From positions 1 through 19,395 of the forward strand of contig JBKDXM010000095.1 in NCBI GenBank assembly GCA_046306335.1: DNA of 19,395 nt, written 5' to 3'. This stretch comes from UBA2386 sp046306335. Its GTDB lineage: Bacteria; Planctomycetota; UBA1135; UBA2386. Under the pieces are notes generated by a model. That model did not search any database, was not told the origin of the DNA, and worked only from the letters and a program-made list of their open reading frames with translations. A program made the position numbers and the translations under genes. This document shows positions 1-8,087 of the stretch, one piece after another; within the stretch, counting starts at the first letter, position 1, and each line of letters starts with the position of its first letter.

Positions 1-456
1 CTCCTCGAAGACCGACTCGCCGATCTTGCGGAGCGGCTTGCCGGTCACCGGGTCGACGCGCTCGGCCTCGGCGACGTCGTGCACACGGTCTTCGCTGGGC
101 AGGCCGACGAGGTCGAGCTTGCGGGGCGTGCGCGGCGTGCCTTTCTTGCCAGCGGCGGCGGTGGTCGTGCGGCCGGCGTCGCTGGAGCCGTCATCTGCTT
201 CGGCATCGGCCGATGCAGCGGCCTCGGCGATCGCCGGCGGCGGCGTTTCGACGTTGGGGAACAGCAGTCCTTGGCCGGCAGGGACAACGACGCCGCGACG
301 GCGCGTCGCCAGCATGCCTTTCACGACATCGTGCAGCATCGCGACCTGCCGGCCGAGCCGATCGATCTCACCCTTCTGGTCGACGAGGATCGCGTCGCGC
401 TCAGCGAGTTGCTGGCGCAGCGCTTGGATCACGTCGTTGGGGAGTGCCGCAGTCAT
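1..456 (-). CDS. tnpC: IS66 family transposase TnpC, N-terminal part (runs off window)
   Basis: An open frame starts at an ATG (456-454) and runs without a stop to base 1, giving the first 152 residues of the main IS66 transposase. Residues ~5-45 form a heptad-like helix (ALRQQLAERDAIL, then EIDRLGRQVAML), matching the N-terminal coiled coil of the family. A low-complexity Ala/Ser/Thr linker follows. Residues ~130-152 contain RVHDVAEAERV and GKPLRKIGESVFEE, which correspond to the family's segment before the catalytic DDE domain, where a CxxC-type zinc element is often found; no cysteines are visible here. The DDE domain lies outside the window. It is the third gene of the tnpA-tnpB-tnpC set, 32 bases after tnpB. 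No clear ribosome binding site is visible, so coupling to tnpB is possible. Whether the full gene is intact cannot be judged. Confidence 0.85.
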   Translation of the reverse strand, partial: MTAALPNDVIQALRQQLAERDAILVDQKGEIDRLGRQVAMLHDVVKGMLATRRRGVVVPAGQGLLFPNVETPPPAIAEAAASADAEADDGSSDAGRTTTAAAGKKGTPRTPRKLDLVGLPSEDRVHDVAEAERVDPVTGKPLRKIGESVFEE

Positions 457-488
457 GGCGAAGACAACGCAGCGAGCGCCGACTCCAT

Positions 489-848
489 TCACGCACGCCA
501 AAGAAATCTCCGCCGCCATGGCCGAGCGCGCAGCTGCTGCGCATCGAAGCCCTGCAGCAGGAACGCGAGCTGCTCGGCGCAGTAACCGACGCGCATCGCT
601 GCGCCGTCTGCTGCAGGCCATGCGAACGTGCCGCGGTCGAGCCGCTTGCTCAGCACCCACATGCCCGACGCGTCGGCAACCAGCACCTTCAGCCGGTTGC
701 GGAGGCGATTGCAGAAGCAGAACAGATGGCGCGACCTCGGGTCCGCCGGCAGCGTCTCGCGGACGATGCCGGACAGCCCGTGGAACGACTTCCGCATGTC
801 GGTCGCGCCGGCGACGAGGAACATGCGGCCGCCGCCGAACGTCAGCAC
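489..848 (-). CDS. tnpB: IS66 family accessory protein TnpB (Orf2)
   Basis: This 119-residue protein has the usual size for IS66 Orf2. The diagnostic order is visible: VAGATDMRKSFHGLSGIV near residues 12-29, then HLFCFCNRLRNRLKVLVAD (family pattern F.FRNRRGDRIKIL), then GMWVLSKRLDRGTFAWP (family pattern G..LWYKRLERGRFRWP). TnpB is required with TnpA for transposition of three-gene IS66 elements, but its biochemical role is not established. Translation starts at a GTG (848-846) that overlaps the end of tnpA by 7 bases in another frame, so translational coupling is likely. The frame looks undamaged. Confidence 0.92.
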   Translation of the reverse strand: MLTFGGGRMFLVAGATDMRKSFHGLSGIVRETLPADPRSRHLFCFCNRLRNRLKVLVADASGMWVLSKRLDRGTFAWPAADGAAMRVGYCAEQLAFLLQGFDAQQLRARPWRRRFLWRA

Positions 849-1207
849 GACTCGATCGCCTCGATCACGGGCCGCAACTCACCCGCGTCGAGTCCCGGCG
901 GCACTTCGATGGTGCGCCGATCGGCGCAGAGGCGCACGACCAGGACAGGCAGCGATGAGGGCGGCATCGGCGTCGACGGCGTCGCCTTCGCGACTTCGAG
1001 GAACTGCGGGCCGCTGCGGCCGACGCGGATGCGGCTGTCGTGAAGGCGTCGGCGCCATTGGTAGAGCGTCGAGACCGCGACGCCGATTCGGCTGGCGAAC
1101 GCCGCCACGCTCATGCCGCTGCTGGCCTGCTCGGCCAAGGCGGTCTCGTACCAGGCCTTCAACTCGCTGCGGCCCGCAGGCCGCGCACCCGTGGTGGTCC
1201 TTCGCAT
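842..1207 (-). CDS. tnpA: IS66 family accessory protein TnpA (Orf1), HTH protein
   Basis: This 121-residue protein has a helix-turn-helix at about residues 32-55 (GMSVAAFASRIGVAVSTLYQW RR), as expected for IS66 Orf1. Its C-terminal segment (VVRLCADRRTIEVPPGLDAGELRPVIEAI) matches the family ending, typically VRL..G..IEVP.GFD...L...I. The start is an ATG at 1207-1205, 65 bases inside the element end at 1272. It is the first of the three transposition genes and probably binds the element ends or a partner protein, which is an inference from the HTH. The next gene, tnpB, overlaps its stop codon. Confidence 0.9.
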   Translation of the reverse strand: MRRTTTGARPAGRSELKAWYETALAEQASSGMSVAAFASRIGVAVSTLYQWRRRLHDSRIRVGRSGPQFLEVAKATPSTPMPPSSLPVLVVRLCADRRTIEVPPGLDAGELRPVIEAIESC

Positions 1208-1246
1208 GCCGACAGGGTGACCGGCGTGGGCCTGGTTGCCATGGGC

Positions 1247-1272
1247 GGGTCAGGGTGTCGTCGGACGCTTAC
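1247..1272 (-). repeat. IS66 terminal inverted repeat (one end)
   Basis: The minus strand reads GTAAGCGTCCGACGACACCC from 1272 inward. The first seven bases match the common IS66 end. The inner limit is approximate because the partner repeat lies outside the window. Confidence 0.7.
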
Positions 1273-1423
1273 GACGCAGCAGGCAACCAGCAACGCGCTC
1301 GAATGGACGGTCGCCAGCGCGGCCCCGAGCCTCGGTATGGCGCTGCTCGAAGGCCAAACGCAGAAAACCACCGGCACGCTGTCCGTGCACCTCGCGCACG
1401 TGCGGCGCTTCGAAGCGCAGTAA
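1273..1423 (+). pseudogene. 3' remnant of a host gene cut by the IS66 element
   Basis: Immediately outside the IS end a plus-strand frame runs to a TAA at 1421-1423. The ~49 remaining codons (ending HLAHVRRFEAQ) nearly all have G or C in the third position, which matches real genes in this window. The frame is closed on its left by transposon sequence, so the original gene's 5' part should lie beyond the other IS end. It is convergent with the TPR gene ending at 1469. I do not recognise the family from this short fragment. The chance that it is only non-coding flanking sequence is real but smaller, given the codon pattern. Confidence 0.55.
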
Positions 1424-1426
1424 CGC

Positions 1427-1467
1427 GCCGCCGCCCGCGCGCGCCAGCCACCACCGCGCGCGGCGGC
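1427..1467. terminator. GC-rich hairpin between convergent genes
   Basis: A 7-bp GCGCGCG/CGCGCGC stem (1437-1443 with 1455-1461) is extended by GCCGCC/GGCGGC (1427-1432 with 1462-1467) across a 4-base bulge, with an 11-base loop. It sits exactly between the plus-strand remnant (stop 1423) and the minus-strand TPR gene (stop 1469). There is no T-run on either side. A bidirectional terminator role is inferred from position. Confidence 0.35.
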
Positions 1468-1468
1468 C

Positions 1469-3043
1469 TCAGCCCTTCAGCGCCGCGAGGTTCGCCGTCG
1501 CGTCCTGCTGCGCCTTCTGCGCGCGCTCGCGCGCCGGACCGACCACGCGCGGGTCGGCGAGCTGGCGCGCGGCGAGCTGCAGGGCCTTGTCGTACATGCT
1601 GCGCGCCTTGGCGAGGTTGCCTTCGGTCGGCAGGTGGTACTGCAGCACAACGCCGAGGTCGTTGCACAGCTGCGGCGAGTCGGGCTCCTTCTCCAGCGCG
1701 TGCTGGTACGAGCTGACGGCGTCGTCGAAGCGGCCGGTCTCGCGGCACAGGAAGGCGTGGTTGTTCCACGCGTCGGCGCTGTCCTTGTAGCAGGCGAGCA
1801 CGTGGTTGAGGTCGCGGCTCTGCGGCACGCGGCCCTTCTGGAAGGCGCGGTCGGCGAGGTACTGCAGGGCGGCGGCGAGCTCGACGCGCTGGTCGCCGAC
1901 GAGCGCGCGCAGGACGTCGGCGAAGGCCGGGCCGCCGGCGGCGGCGTAGGCGGCGGCGTCCGCCTCGGCGGCGTCGTGGTCGTCGAGCCGCCAGGCGCAG
2001 AGGAACAGGTAGTAGTGGTTGTTGGTCGCCGCCGGGTCGGCGGCGAGCGCGGCCGCGAAGTGCGCGCGTGCGCCCGTCCAGTCGCCGCCGTCGCAGCGGG
2101 CGCGCCCTTCGTGGAAGCGCAGCGTCGCGGCCTTGGCCGGGTTGGCGGCCGTGGCGGCTTCGTAACGACTGCGCGCCGCCGCGTAGAAGTCGGCGCGCTG
2201 CTGCCACGTCAGGTCGCGGCCGAGCGCATCGTGATCGAGCGCGACCCCGGGATCGCGGGCCAGCGCGTCGGCGAAGTGCGCGCGCGCGGCGTCCGGCTTG
2301 CGGTCGAGCCACGCCAGTTCGCCGAGTGCCACGTGCGGGTGGGCGCGGCTCGGGTCGAGTTCGGCGGCGCGGCGGTAGCTGCGCAGCGCCGCCTGCCGCG
2401 CGGCGTCGATCTGGCCGACGAGGTCGGCGGCTTCCTGGCCCTCGGGCTGCTGCCGGTCGTAGCGCCCCGACAGCGCGCGCATGCGGTCGGCGGCGATGCG
2501 GCCGAGCAGCACGTGCGCGCCGGCGCGGGTCGGGTGGCGGCGGGCGACCTCCTCGGCCTGCGCGACGGCGGCCTTGCTGTCGCCGAGCAGGTAGCGCGCC
2601 TGCGCCAGCACGAGCCGGCTGTCCTCGTCGGCCGGATCGGCGGCGAGCGCTGCCTCGGCGAGGTCGGCGGCGTCGGCCCACAGCACCTCGGGCGCCAGCA
2701 CGCTGCGGTCGGTCTCGGCCTGCAGCAGGTAGGTGCGCGCCAGCATGGCGTCGATCGCCGGCACGCCGGGTCGGCGCTTGCGCGCCTCGTCGAGCAGCGT
2801 CACCGCCTCGCGGAAGCGCCCGCTGCGGCCAAGGCACCGGCCCGCCGCGACGATCCACTCGACGCGCTCGGGTTCGCCGCGGTGCAGTTGCAGGAAGGCG
2901 TCCGCCGCCGCGCCGAAGCGCTGGCCGTTCTCGGCGGCGAAGGCCTGCTGCCGCAGCGCGTTCTCGTCCGCCGGCGGCGGGTCCTGCCCGCACAGGCAGG
3001 CGGCGAGCAGCAGGGCGAGGAACGGCGCGCGGCGGAGCGTCAT
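1469..3043 (-). CDS. TPR-repeat lipoprotein, 524 aa
   Basis: The protein begins MTLRRAPFLALLLAAC, a lipoprotein signal with lipobox LAAC and Cys16, so it is probably anchored to a membrane facing the periplasm. The rest is alpha-helical tetratricopeptide repeats, for example ENGQRFGAAADAFLQLHRGEP (~39-58), DEDSRLVLAQARYLLGD (~139-155), HVALGELAWLDRKPDAARAHF (~237-257) and DAWNNHAFLCRETGRFDDAV (~424-443). TPRs act as protein-binding scaffolds, and no catalytic motif is seen. The ATG at 3043 is chosen because it gives a complete signal peptide and has AGGG about 9 bases upstream. A GTG at 3049 is an alternative. The start follows the stop of the 1120-residue TPR gene by 2 bases, so the two are surely co-transcribed. 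Residues ~308-490 resemble a unit found twice in that neighbour (LRFHEGRA at 308, NDLGVVLQYHL at 461). Specific function unknown. Confidence 0.88.
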   Translation of the reverse strand: MTLRRAPFLALLLAACLCGQDPPPADENALRQQAFAAENGQRFGAAADAFLQLHRGEPERVEWIVAAGRCLGRSGRFREAVTLLDEARKRRPGVPAIDAMLARTYLLQAETDRSVLAPEVLWADAADLAEAALAADPADEDSRLVLAQARYLLGDSKAAVAQAEEVARRHPTRAGAHVLLGRIAADRMRALSGRYDRQQPEGQEAADLVGQIDAARQAALRSYRRAAELDPSRAHPHVALGELAWLDRKPDAARAHFADALARDPGVALDHDALGRDLTWQQRADFYAAARSRYEAATAANPAKAATLRFHEGRARCDGGDWTGARAHFAAALAADPAATNNHYYLFLCAWRLDDHDAAEADAAAYAAAGGPAFADVLRALVGDQRVELAAALQYLADRAFQKGRVPQSRDLNHVLACYKDSADAWNNHAFLCRETGRFDDAVSSYQHALEKEPDSPQLCNDLGVVLQYHLPTEGNLAKARSMYDKALQLAARQLADPRVVGPARERAQKAQQDATANLAALKG

Positions 3044-3045
3044 GG

Positions 3046-6000
3046 TCACTTGCCCTGCAACAGCCGTTCCGCGGCCTGTAGGTGCCGGCGCGCGCCCGGG
3101 CGGCGCTGGCCGGGGTAGTACTTCGCGCTGGCCTGCGCGGCGGCCTTGGCGGCGGCGCCGTCCTTGCTCTTCTTCAGGTGCCAGAGCGCGAGGTTCTCGT
3201 AGCAGTCGCCGACCGCCTCTTCGAGCTTCTGCTTCTCGTCGGCGTCGCCCGGCGGCGTCTCCTTGAGGATCTTGTCGCCGTCGGCGATCGCGGCGTCGAG
3301 CAGCTCCTTGCTGAGCTCCCAGTCGCGGTCGAGGTGGTAGATGGCGATCAGCGCGCAGTCGTTGCGCAGGCGCACGTTCTGCGGGTCGATCAGCTGGGCG
3401 CGGCGGTAGGCCTTGTAGCTCTGCTCGTACATGCCCATCGCCTCGGCCTTCTTGCCGTCCTGCTCCAGCTGGTTGCCCCAGTCGCGCGCGAACAGGCCCG
3501 AGTTGTTGAGCAGGTCGGGGTCGCTGTTGGCCGCGTCCGAAGCGGCGCGGTAGATGCGCTCGACCTTGGCGAGGTCGTTCTTCTTGAAGTGCGCGTCGGC
3601 GACGCGCATCAGGCCCTGCTTGGTCGTCTCGGCCATGCCGAGGTCGGTCGTCGCCTGGTCGGGCCGCGCCTTGATCGACTCCAGCAGCCACGTCTCGGCG
3701 TTGGCGAGGTCCTCGCTCCAGAAGGCGATGTTGCCCTTCTTGCCGAGCACCATCGCCAGCCACTGCTCGCAGCTCTCGCGGAACTGCGGGTTCTTCTGCA
3801 TCGACGCCTTGAAGGCGTCGCGCGCGCCGTCGAGGGCCTTCTGCGCCTCGGCGTTGCGGTTGGCGCCGCGCTCGACGTCGGCGAGCCAGAAGCGCGCCTT
3901 GCCGAGGTACCACAGGCCGGTGGCGTCCTCGCGCTTGCCGAGGACCTCGATCGCGACCGGCACCTGGTTCGTGGCGCCGGCGGTGTTGAGCAGCGCCTCC
4001 AGCAGCGCGCCGTCGTCCGGGGTGCGCGCGAGCGCGCGGCCGTAGACGTTGACCGCCTCGGCGCCAGCACCGGCCCACTGCTCGGTCGTCGTCCACAGCG
4101 TCAGCAGCACGCCGTCGAGCTTGCCCTTCTCCTCCAGCAGGCGGAACGACGCGCGCACCGCGGTCAGCAGTTCCTTGTCGTCCTGGTTGGCCTGCTTCTT
4201 GGTCGCGTACGTGCGCGCGCCGGCGTTGGCGCGCAGCGAGTGCAGGGCGAGCAGCTCCTCGGGCTTGCCGCCGCCCTGCGACTGCAGGTGCAGCAGCAGC
4301 GCCGTCAGCGTGCGCGTGGCCGACTCGGTGTCGCCGGAGTCGAACTGCGCCTGCGCCAGCAGCTGGCGCGGCGCGACGGGCTCGCTGTCGAGTTCGACCG
4401 CGCGCTTGAGCGCGAGGACGGCGTCCTGGAACAGCAGGTCGACGCCCTTGCGGCCGTTGTCGCGCGCCTGCGCGGCGAGCTGCATGGTGATCTCGCCCTT
4501 GCGGAACTGGTAGGGCGCGTGGTCCTTGCAGTCCTTGGCCAGCTCGTCGAGCACGGCCAGGGCGCCGTCGAAGTCCTCGGCGGCGACCTTCTTGTCGATG
4601 TCGGCCTTGCGCTTGGCGAAGGCCTCGGCCGCGCCGCCCTGCTGGCCGGCGAGCCGCGCCGCCGTCTGCGCGCGCGCCGTCGAGCCGAGGTCGCCAGCGC
4701 CCTCGGTGCGCAGCAGCGCCGCGGCCTCGCGCCGCTGGTAGGGGAAGAACTTGACCGCTTCGGCGCAGAACTCGCGGTACTCGGCGAACGGCTTGCGCAG
4801 CTGCTCCTTCAGCAGCACGGCGATGTTCTGGTAGGCGTCGCCGACGGCTTCCTCCAGCCGCTCGCGCTCGCGCGGATCGGCGTCCGCAGGCAGCGCGGCG
4901 AGCTGGCCCTTGCCCAGCTCGATCGCGCGCTCGAACAGCGCGCGGGCGCGGTCGAGGTCGCGGTCGAGGTGGTAGATCAGCATCAGGCCGGTGTCGTTGA
5001 CGATGCGCGCGTCGTCGGGCGACAGCGCGACGGCCTTCTCGTAGAAGCCGTAGCTGCGCTCCCAGAGGTCCTTGGCGGCGGCGGCGTCGCCCTGCTGGCT
5101 CTTCTGCACGCCGAGGTCGCGCGCGGCCAGCGCGGCGTTGTTGTAGAGGAAGCCCCAGCGGTCGGGGAACCGCGCCAGCACGCGCTCGTTGAACGCGAGC
5201 GCCTTGGCCAGCGCGTCGTCGCCGCTCTCGGCGCACGCGGCGTGGATCGCGAACGCCGCGCCGGCGAAGTGGTTGCCGAAGCTGTCGACGAGCTGCGGCG
5301 CGCCGTCGGGGTAGTTCGTCGTCGCCGGCGAGGCGTCGGCGGCCGCGAACAGCCGCTTCTCCGCCGTCGCGAGGTCGCCCATGTCGACGGCGCAGCGGCA
5401 CGCCGACAGGTCGCACAGGGCCAGCCACTGGCGCGCGCTGTCGGCGTGGCCCGGCACCATCGCGAGGTAGTCGCCGAAGGCCGCGGCGGCCTTGTCGTAG
5501 GCGGCGACGCCGCCCTGGAAGTTGCCGTCCTGGCGCAGCGTGTCGGCGCGCGCGAACAGCGCGCGGCCCTGGTGCCAGCGCAGGATCGTCGTCGTCGGGT
5601 TGGCGCGCACGAGCTGCGCGTACGTGCCGAGCATCGCCTCGTGCTGGCCGGTCTCCTGCATCCACGCCAGGAAGGCGTCGTGGATGGCGGTCTCCTGCGG
5701 CGTCTCGCGCAGGCCGCGTTCCAGCGTCTGCAGCACGGCGTTGCTGTTCTCCAACCAGCGGTAGAGCAGGGCCAGGCTGGTCGTGGCGTCCGCCGGCAGT
5801 TCGGCGCGCGCGGCCTCGAAGTGCGACGCGGCGGCGCTGCCGAGCCGCAGGGTGTCCTTGCCGAACGCGACCTTGCCGCGGCTGTCGCGGTCGCTGCCGT
5901 CGAGTTCCTGCTGGCGCAGCGCGACCATCTGCTGGAGGTCGGCGCGTCCGGCCAGCAGGAAGCAGTTGGCGGCGGCGGTGCGGCGCTCGGGCAGGTCGAC

Positions 6001-6408
6001 CGCGGCGTAGGCGCGGGCGGCGCGCAATGCCGCCGCTTCGCAGGCCTCGAACTCGCCGAGCTGGAAGCGGCACTCGGCCAGCAACTGCACGGCCAGCGGC
6101 TGGTCGGCGTCGTCGCCGTCGGCGAGCGCCTTCTCGAACTGCGCGGCGGCGTCGACGTAGTGCAGCTGTGCCGGGCCCGCGCCGCTCTGCGCGAGCCGCA
6201 TCGAGCCCTCGGCGGCGACGAGGCGGGCAGCGCGCAGTCCAGGGGCTTCGCGCAGCAGCGACTCGGCGGCGTCGAGCGCGCGCATCGGGTCGTCGGTCAG
6301 TAGGGCGCGGGCGGCGTCGAGGCGCGTTTCCTGGTCCTTGGTGGGGGTGGTGACGTTGGCGCAGGCCGCGACGACGGCGGCGCACCAGAGCAGGGTCGAG
6401 GTCTTCAT
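3046..6408 (-). CDS. Large TPR-repeat lipoprotein, 1120 aa, internally duplicated
   Basis: The N-terminus MKTSTLLWCAAVVAAC carries a lipobox (VAAC, Cys16), predicting a lipid-anchored periplasmic protein. The remainder is TPR-like helical repeats with many Ala, Leu, Asp and Glu residues and no enzymatic motif. Two long segments resemble each other along their length. LRWHQGRALFARAD (276) pairs with GLWYLGKARFWLAD (831), RQWLALCDL (326) with EQWLAMVLG (881), NDTGLMLIYHLDRD (471) with NDCALIAIYHLDRD (1016), and LEEAVGDAYQN (518) with LEEAVGDCYEN (1062). The offset is about 545-555 residues, so most of the protein is an old tandem duplication. The ATG at 6408 gives the signal peptide. No strong ribosome binding site is visible. 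It is the first gene of a two-gene unit with the 524-residue TPR lipoprotein, and is divergent from the gene at 6615. A scaffold or assembly role is inferred only. Confidence 0.88.
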   Translation of the reverse strand: MKTSTLLWCAAVVAACANVTTPTKDQETRLDAARALLTDDPMRALDAAESLLREAPGLRAARLVAAEGSMRLAQSGAGPAQLHYVDAAAQFEKALADGDDADQPLAVQLLAECRFQLGEFEACEAAALRAARAYAAVDLPERRTAAANCFLLAGRADLQQMVALRQQELDGSDRDSRGKVAFGKDTLRLGSAAASHFEAARAELPADATTSLALLYRWLENSNAVLQTLERGLRETPQETAIHDAFLAWMQETGQHEAMLGTYAQLVRANPTTTILRWHQGRALFARADTLRQDGNFQGGVAAYDKAAAAFGDYLAMVPGHADSARQWLALCDLSACRCAVDMGDLATAEKRLFAAADASPATTNYPDGAPQLVDSFGNHFAGAAFAIHAACAESGDDALAKALAFNERVLARFPDRWGFLYNNAALAARDLGVQKSQQGDAAAAKDLWERSYGFYEKAVALSPDDARIVNDTGLMLIYHLDRDLDRARALFERAIELGKGQLAALPADADPRERERLEEAVGDAYQNIAVLLKEQLRKPFAEYREFCAEAVKFFPYQRREAAALLRTEGAGDLGSTARAQTAARLAGQQGGAAEAFAKRKADIDKKVAAEDFDGALAVLDELAKDCKDHAPYQFRKGEITMQLAAQARDNGRKGVDLLFQDAVLALKRAVELDSEPVAPRQLLAQAQFDSGDTESATRTLTALLLHLQSQGGGKPEELLALHSLRANAGARTYATKKQANQDDKELLTAVRASFRLLEEKGKLDGVLLTLWTTTEQWAGAGAEAVNVYGRALARTPDDGALLEALLNTAGATNQVPVAIEVLGKREDATGLWYLGKARFWLADVERGANRNAEAQKALDGARDAFKASMQKNPQFRESCEQWLAMVLGKKGNIAFWSEDLANAETWLLESIKARPDQATTDLGMAETTKQGLMRVADAHFKKNDLAKVERIYRAASDAANSDPDLLNNSGLFARDWGNQLEQDGKKAEAMGMYEQSYKAYRRAQLIDPQNVRLRNDCALIAIYHLDRDWELSKELLDAAIADGDKILKETPPGDADEKQKLEEAVGDCYENLALWHLKKSKDGAAAKAAAQASAKYYPGQRRPGARRHLQAAERLLQGK

Positions 6409-6614
6409 GTCGGGATCGGGACGCGGCGGCTAGGCCGTGGCCACCGGCGGACGCAGGTGGCCTGTTCGAGGTTGGCGACGGCGGGCGATTGTGGCCCCCG
6501 GCGCGCCGAACCGGAAGCCTCGGTCGGACGGCGCGGGCGGTGGGCGTCGTCCCGAAGCGGGGCCGCGTGCGCAGCGGCCTCGCTTGCCGCCGGCCCCGCG
6601 ACGATGGGCGGCGC
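6409..6614. other. Divergent intergenic region between TPR lipoprotein and secreted protein genes
   Basis: These 206 bases separate two divergently transcribed genes, so both promoters should lie here. I do not see a convincing -35/-10 pair or a strong palindrome. The longer plus-strand frame starting at a GTG (6489) would add 42 Arg-rich residues before the signal peptide of the next gene, and is rejected as coding. Confidence 0.5.
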
Positions 6615-8021
6615 GTGGCAATCCGCCTTGCCAGCTTCGCGCTCGCCAGCCTCGGTGGCGCGGCGATCGCGTGCGCCCAAGTGGCACCCGGCGACACCCT
6701 GCCGCGGCCCGACGGTGCGGCGGCCGTGCTCGCCGGTCGCGCCGGCGTGCGCTGCGTCGTCTGGCGCGATGCCACCGGCGAACGGGCGGTGCGCGCGCGC
6801 CGCGACGACGCGTGGTTCCGGGCCTTGTGCGAACGTGCGCCGGCGGAGTTGCTCGTGCTGACCGTGGTCGATGGCCCGGCCGCGGCCGCGGGCGGCGCCG
6901 AAGCTGCCGGCGGCCAAGGCGTGGCCGTCGCCGGGGCGGCGGGCCCGGCGTGGTTCGTCGACGCGCTCGACGGCGTCGTGGTGACCGACGGCGCCGGCGC
7001 GGTGCAATTCGTCGGCGCGGTCGGCAGCGGCCTCACCGACGCCATCGCCGGCGCGCTCGGTGGCGGCGTCGACCTCGCCGCGGCGCGCGCGGCCTATTCC
7101 TGCCGTCTGCGCTTCGCCGGTTGGCTCGACGGCCCCGACGGTCTGGTCGCGGGGGCGCTGCCGGGGGCGCTCGCGCACGCGCCGCACGACGGCCTGCTGC
7201 ACGCCCTGCGCTGGTTGCTGGCTGCCGCCAACGAGCCGACGCCGGCGGCTGCGGCGCTGGCGCACGCCTCGCTGCGCCAGTTGGCGGACCAGCCGCGCGC
7301 GCTGGCGGCGTTCAGCGACCACGCGTTGCGCGGCGCGCTCGCGCCGAGCGAGCTCGCGGCGCTGGTGGCGCCGGCGCTGGCGCGCGCCGCGGCGGCGGCG
7401 CCCGAGGACTTCGCCGTGCAGCTCGCGGCCGTGCGCGCGCTCGGCGGCGCGGGCCAGGCGCGGTCGGTCGGCCGGCTGGCCGCGCACGCGCGACGGCTCG
7501 CCAACGACGACGCGATGGCCTGCCTCGAACTCGCGGCGGCGCTGGTCGCCCAGCCCGAGCCCGCCGTCTACGGCGACTTCGCCGCCGCGCTGGTCGTGCG
7601 CGCGAGCGTCCTCGGCGCGCCGCCGCGCTGGCTCGCCGCCTGCCGCGTCGCCGTGGCCCGGCGCTGCCGCGGCGATGCGGCGGCGGCGGCGGCGGCGCTC
7701 GACGACTACGCGGCGGGAGCCGGCAAGGCGATCAGCCGCAACAACGACTGCTGGCGCTGGCTCACCGACCGCAGCACGTTCGGCTGCTGCGAGGACTTCG
7801 CCATCGCCCTTGCCGACCGCATGGTCGAGGACGTCGCCGCGCTCGACTACTTCGAGTGCGACACGGTGGCGTTCGCCCGTCTGCGCGCCGGGCGCGTCGA
7901 CGACGCCGTCGGCTACGCCGAGCGCGCCGTCGCCGCGAGTGGCGGCGCCGTGCCGGCCTACGCCGCGCGGTTGCGCTGGTACCGCGGGGAACTCGCCGTC
8001 GCTGCCGCCGCACCGCGCTGA
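6615..8021 (+). CDS. Secreted protein with possible thioredoxin-like N-terminus and TPR-like C-terminus
   Basis: Starting at GTG 6615 the protein is 468 residues and opens with a signal peptide, MAIRLASFALASLGGAAIACA, with probable cleavage after ACA (residue 21). Residues ~23-150 have the layout of a redoxin/TlpA domain: VAPGDTLP near the start, a GVRCVVW beta strand and VVVTDGAGAVQFVGAV like the 'DkdGkI' strand. There is no CxxC, so it would be a non-catalytic version if this is right. The middle (~180-365) is Ala/Leu-rich helical. The C-terminus has NNDCWRWLTDR (376) and CDTVAFARLRAGRVDDAVGYAERAV (415), a TPR-like pattern seen at the end of some redoxin proteins. The upstream frame extension to 6489 lacks a signal and is Arg-rich, so it is not used. 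Family assignment is tentative. Confidence 0.75.
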   Translation: MAIRLASFALASLGGAAIACAQVAPGDTLPRPDGAAAVLAGRAGVRCVVWRDATGERAVRARRDDAWFRALCERAPAELLVLTVVDGPAAAAGGAEAAGGQGVAVAGAAGPAWFVDALDGVVVTDGAGAVQFVGAVGSGLTDAIAGALGGGVDLAAARAAYSCRLRFAGWLDGPDGLVAGALPGALAHAPHDGLLHALRWLLAAANEPTPAAAALAHASLRQLADQPRALAAFSDHALRGALAPSELAALVAPALARAAAAAPEDFAVQLAAVRALGGAGQARSVGRLAAHARRLANDDAMACLELAAALVAQPEPAVYGDFAAALVVRASVLGAPPRWLAACRVAVARRCRGDAAAAAAALDDYAAGAGKAISRNNDCWRWLTDRSTFGCCEDFAIALADRMVEDVAALDYFECDTVAFARLRAGRVDDAVGYAERAVAASGGAVPAYAARLRWYRGELAVAAAAPR

Positions 8022-8087
8022 CGGGCGGCTGCGCGCAAGGTCGGGGCGCGGACTACCGACAACGTCCGCCGGACGTGCGCCGCTCGG

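Larger units (their letters stand above)
1..1272 (-). mobile_element. IS66 family insertion sequence, tnpA-side portion
   Basis: The element carries tnpA, tnpB and the start of tnpC, all on the minus strand. Its tnpA-side end is placed at 1272. Read on the minus strand, the sequence there begins GTAAGCGTCCGACGACACC, and GTAAGCG is the typical IS66 terminal inverted-repeat start. The other end lies to the left of the window. IS66 elements usually duplicate 8 bases, so the predicted target duplication is 1273-1280 (GACGCAGC). That cannot be confirmed here. Confidence 0.85.

Noticed and set aside
3082..6303. 1073-codon plus-strand frame antisense to the large TPR gene
   Set aside because: It is opposite a lipoprotein with clear signal and repeats. 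GC-ending codons remove stops from the reverse frame. Its product is Arg/Val/Leu/Gly-rich with no domain.
3050..7045. Long minus-strand frame extending from the 524-residue TPR gene far upstream
   Set aside because: Upstream of 3043 it is a frame shadow of the 1120-residue gene, Arg-rich, with no start signal. The lipoprotein start at 3043 explains the real part.
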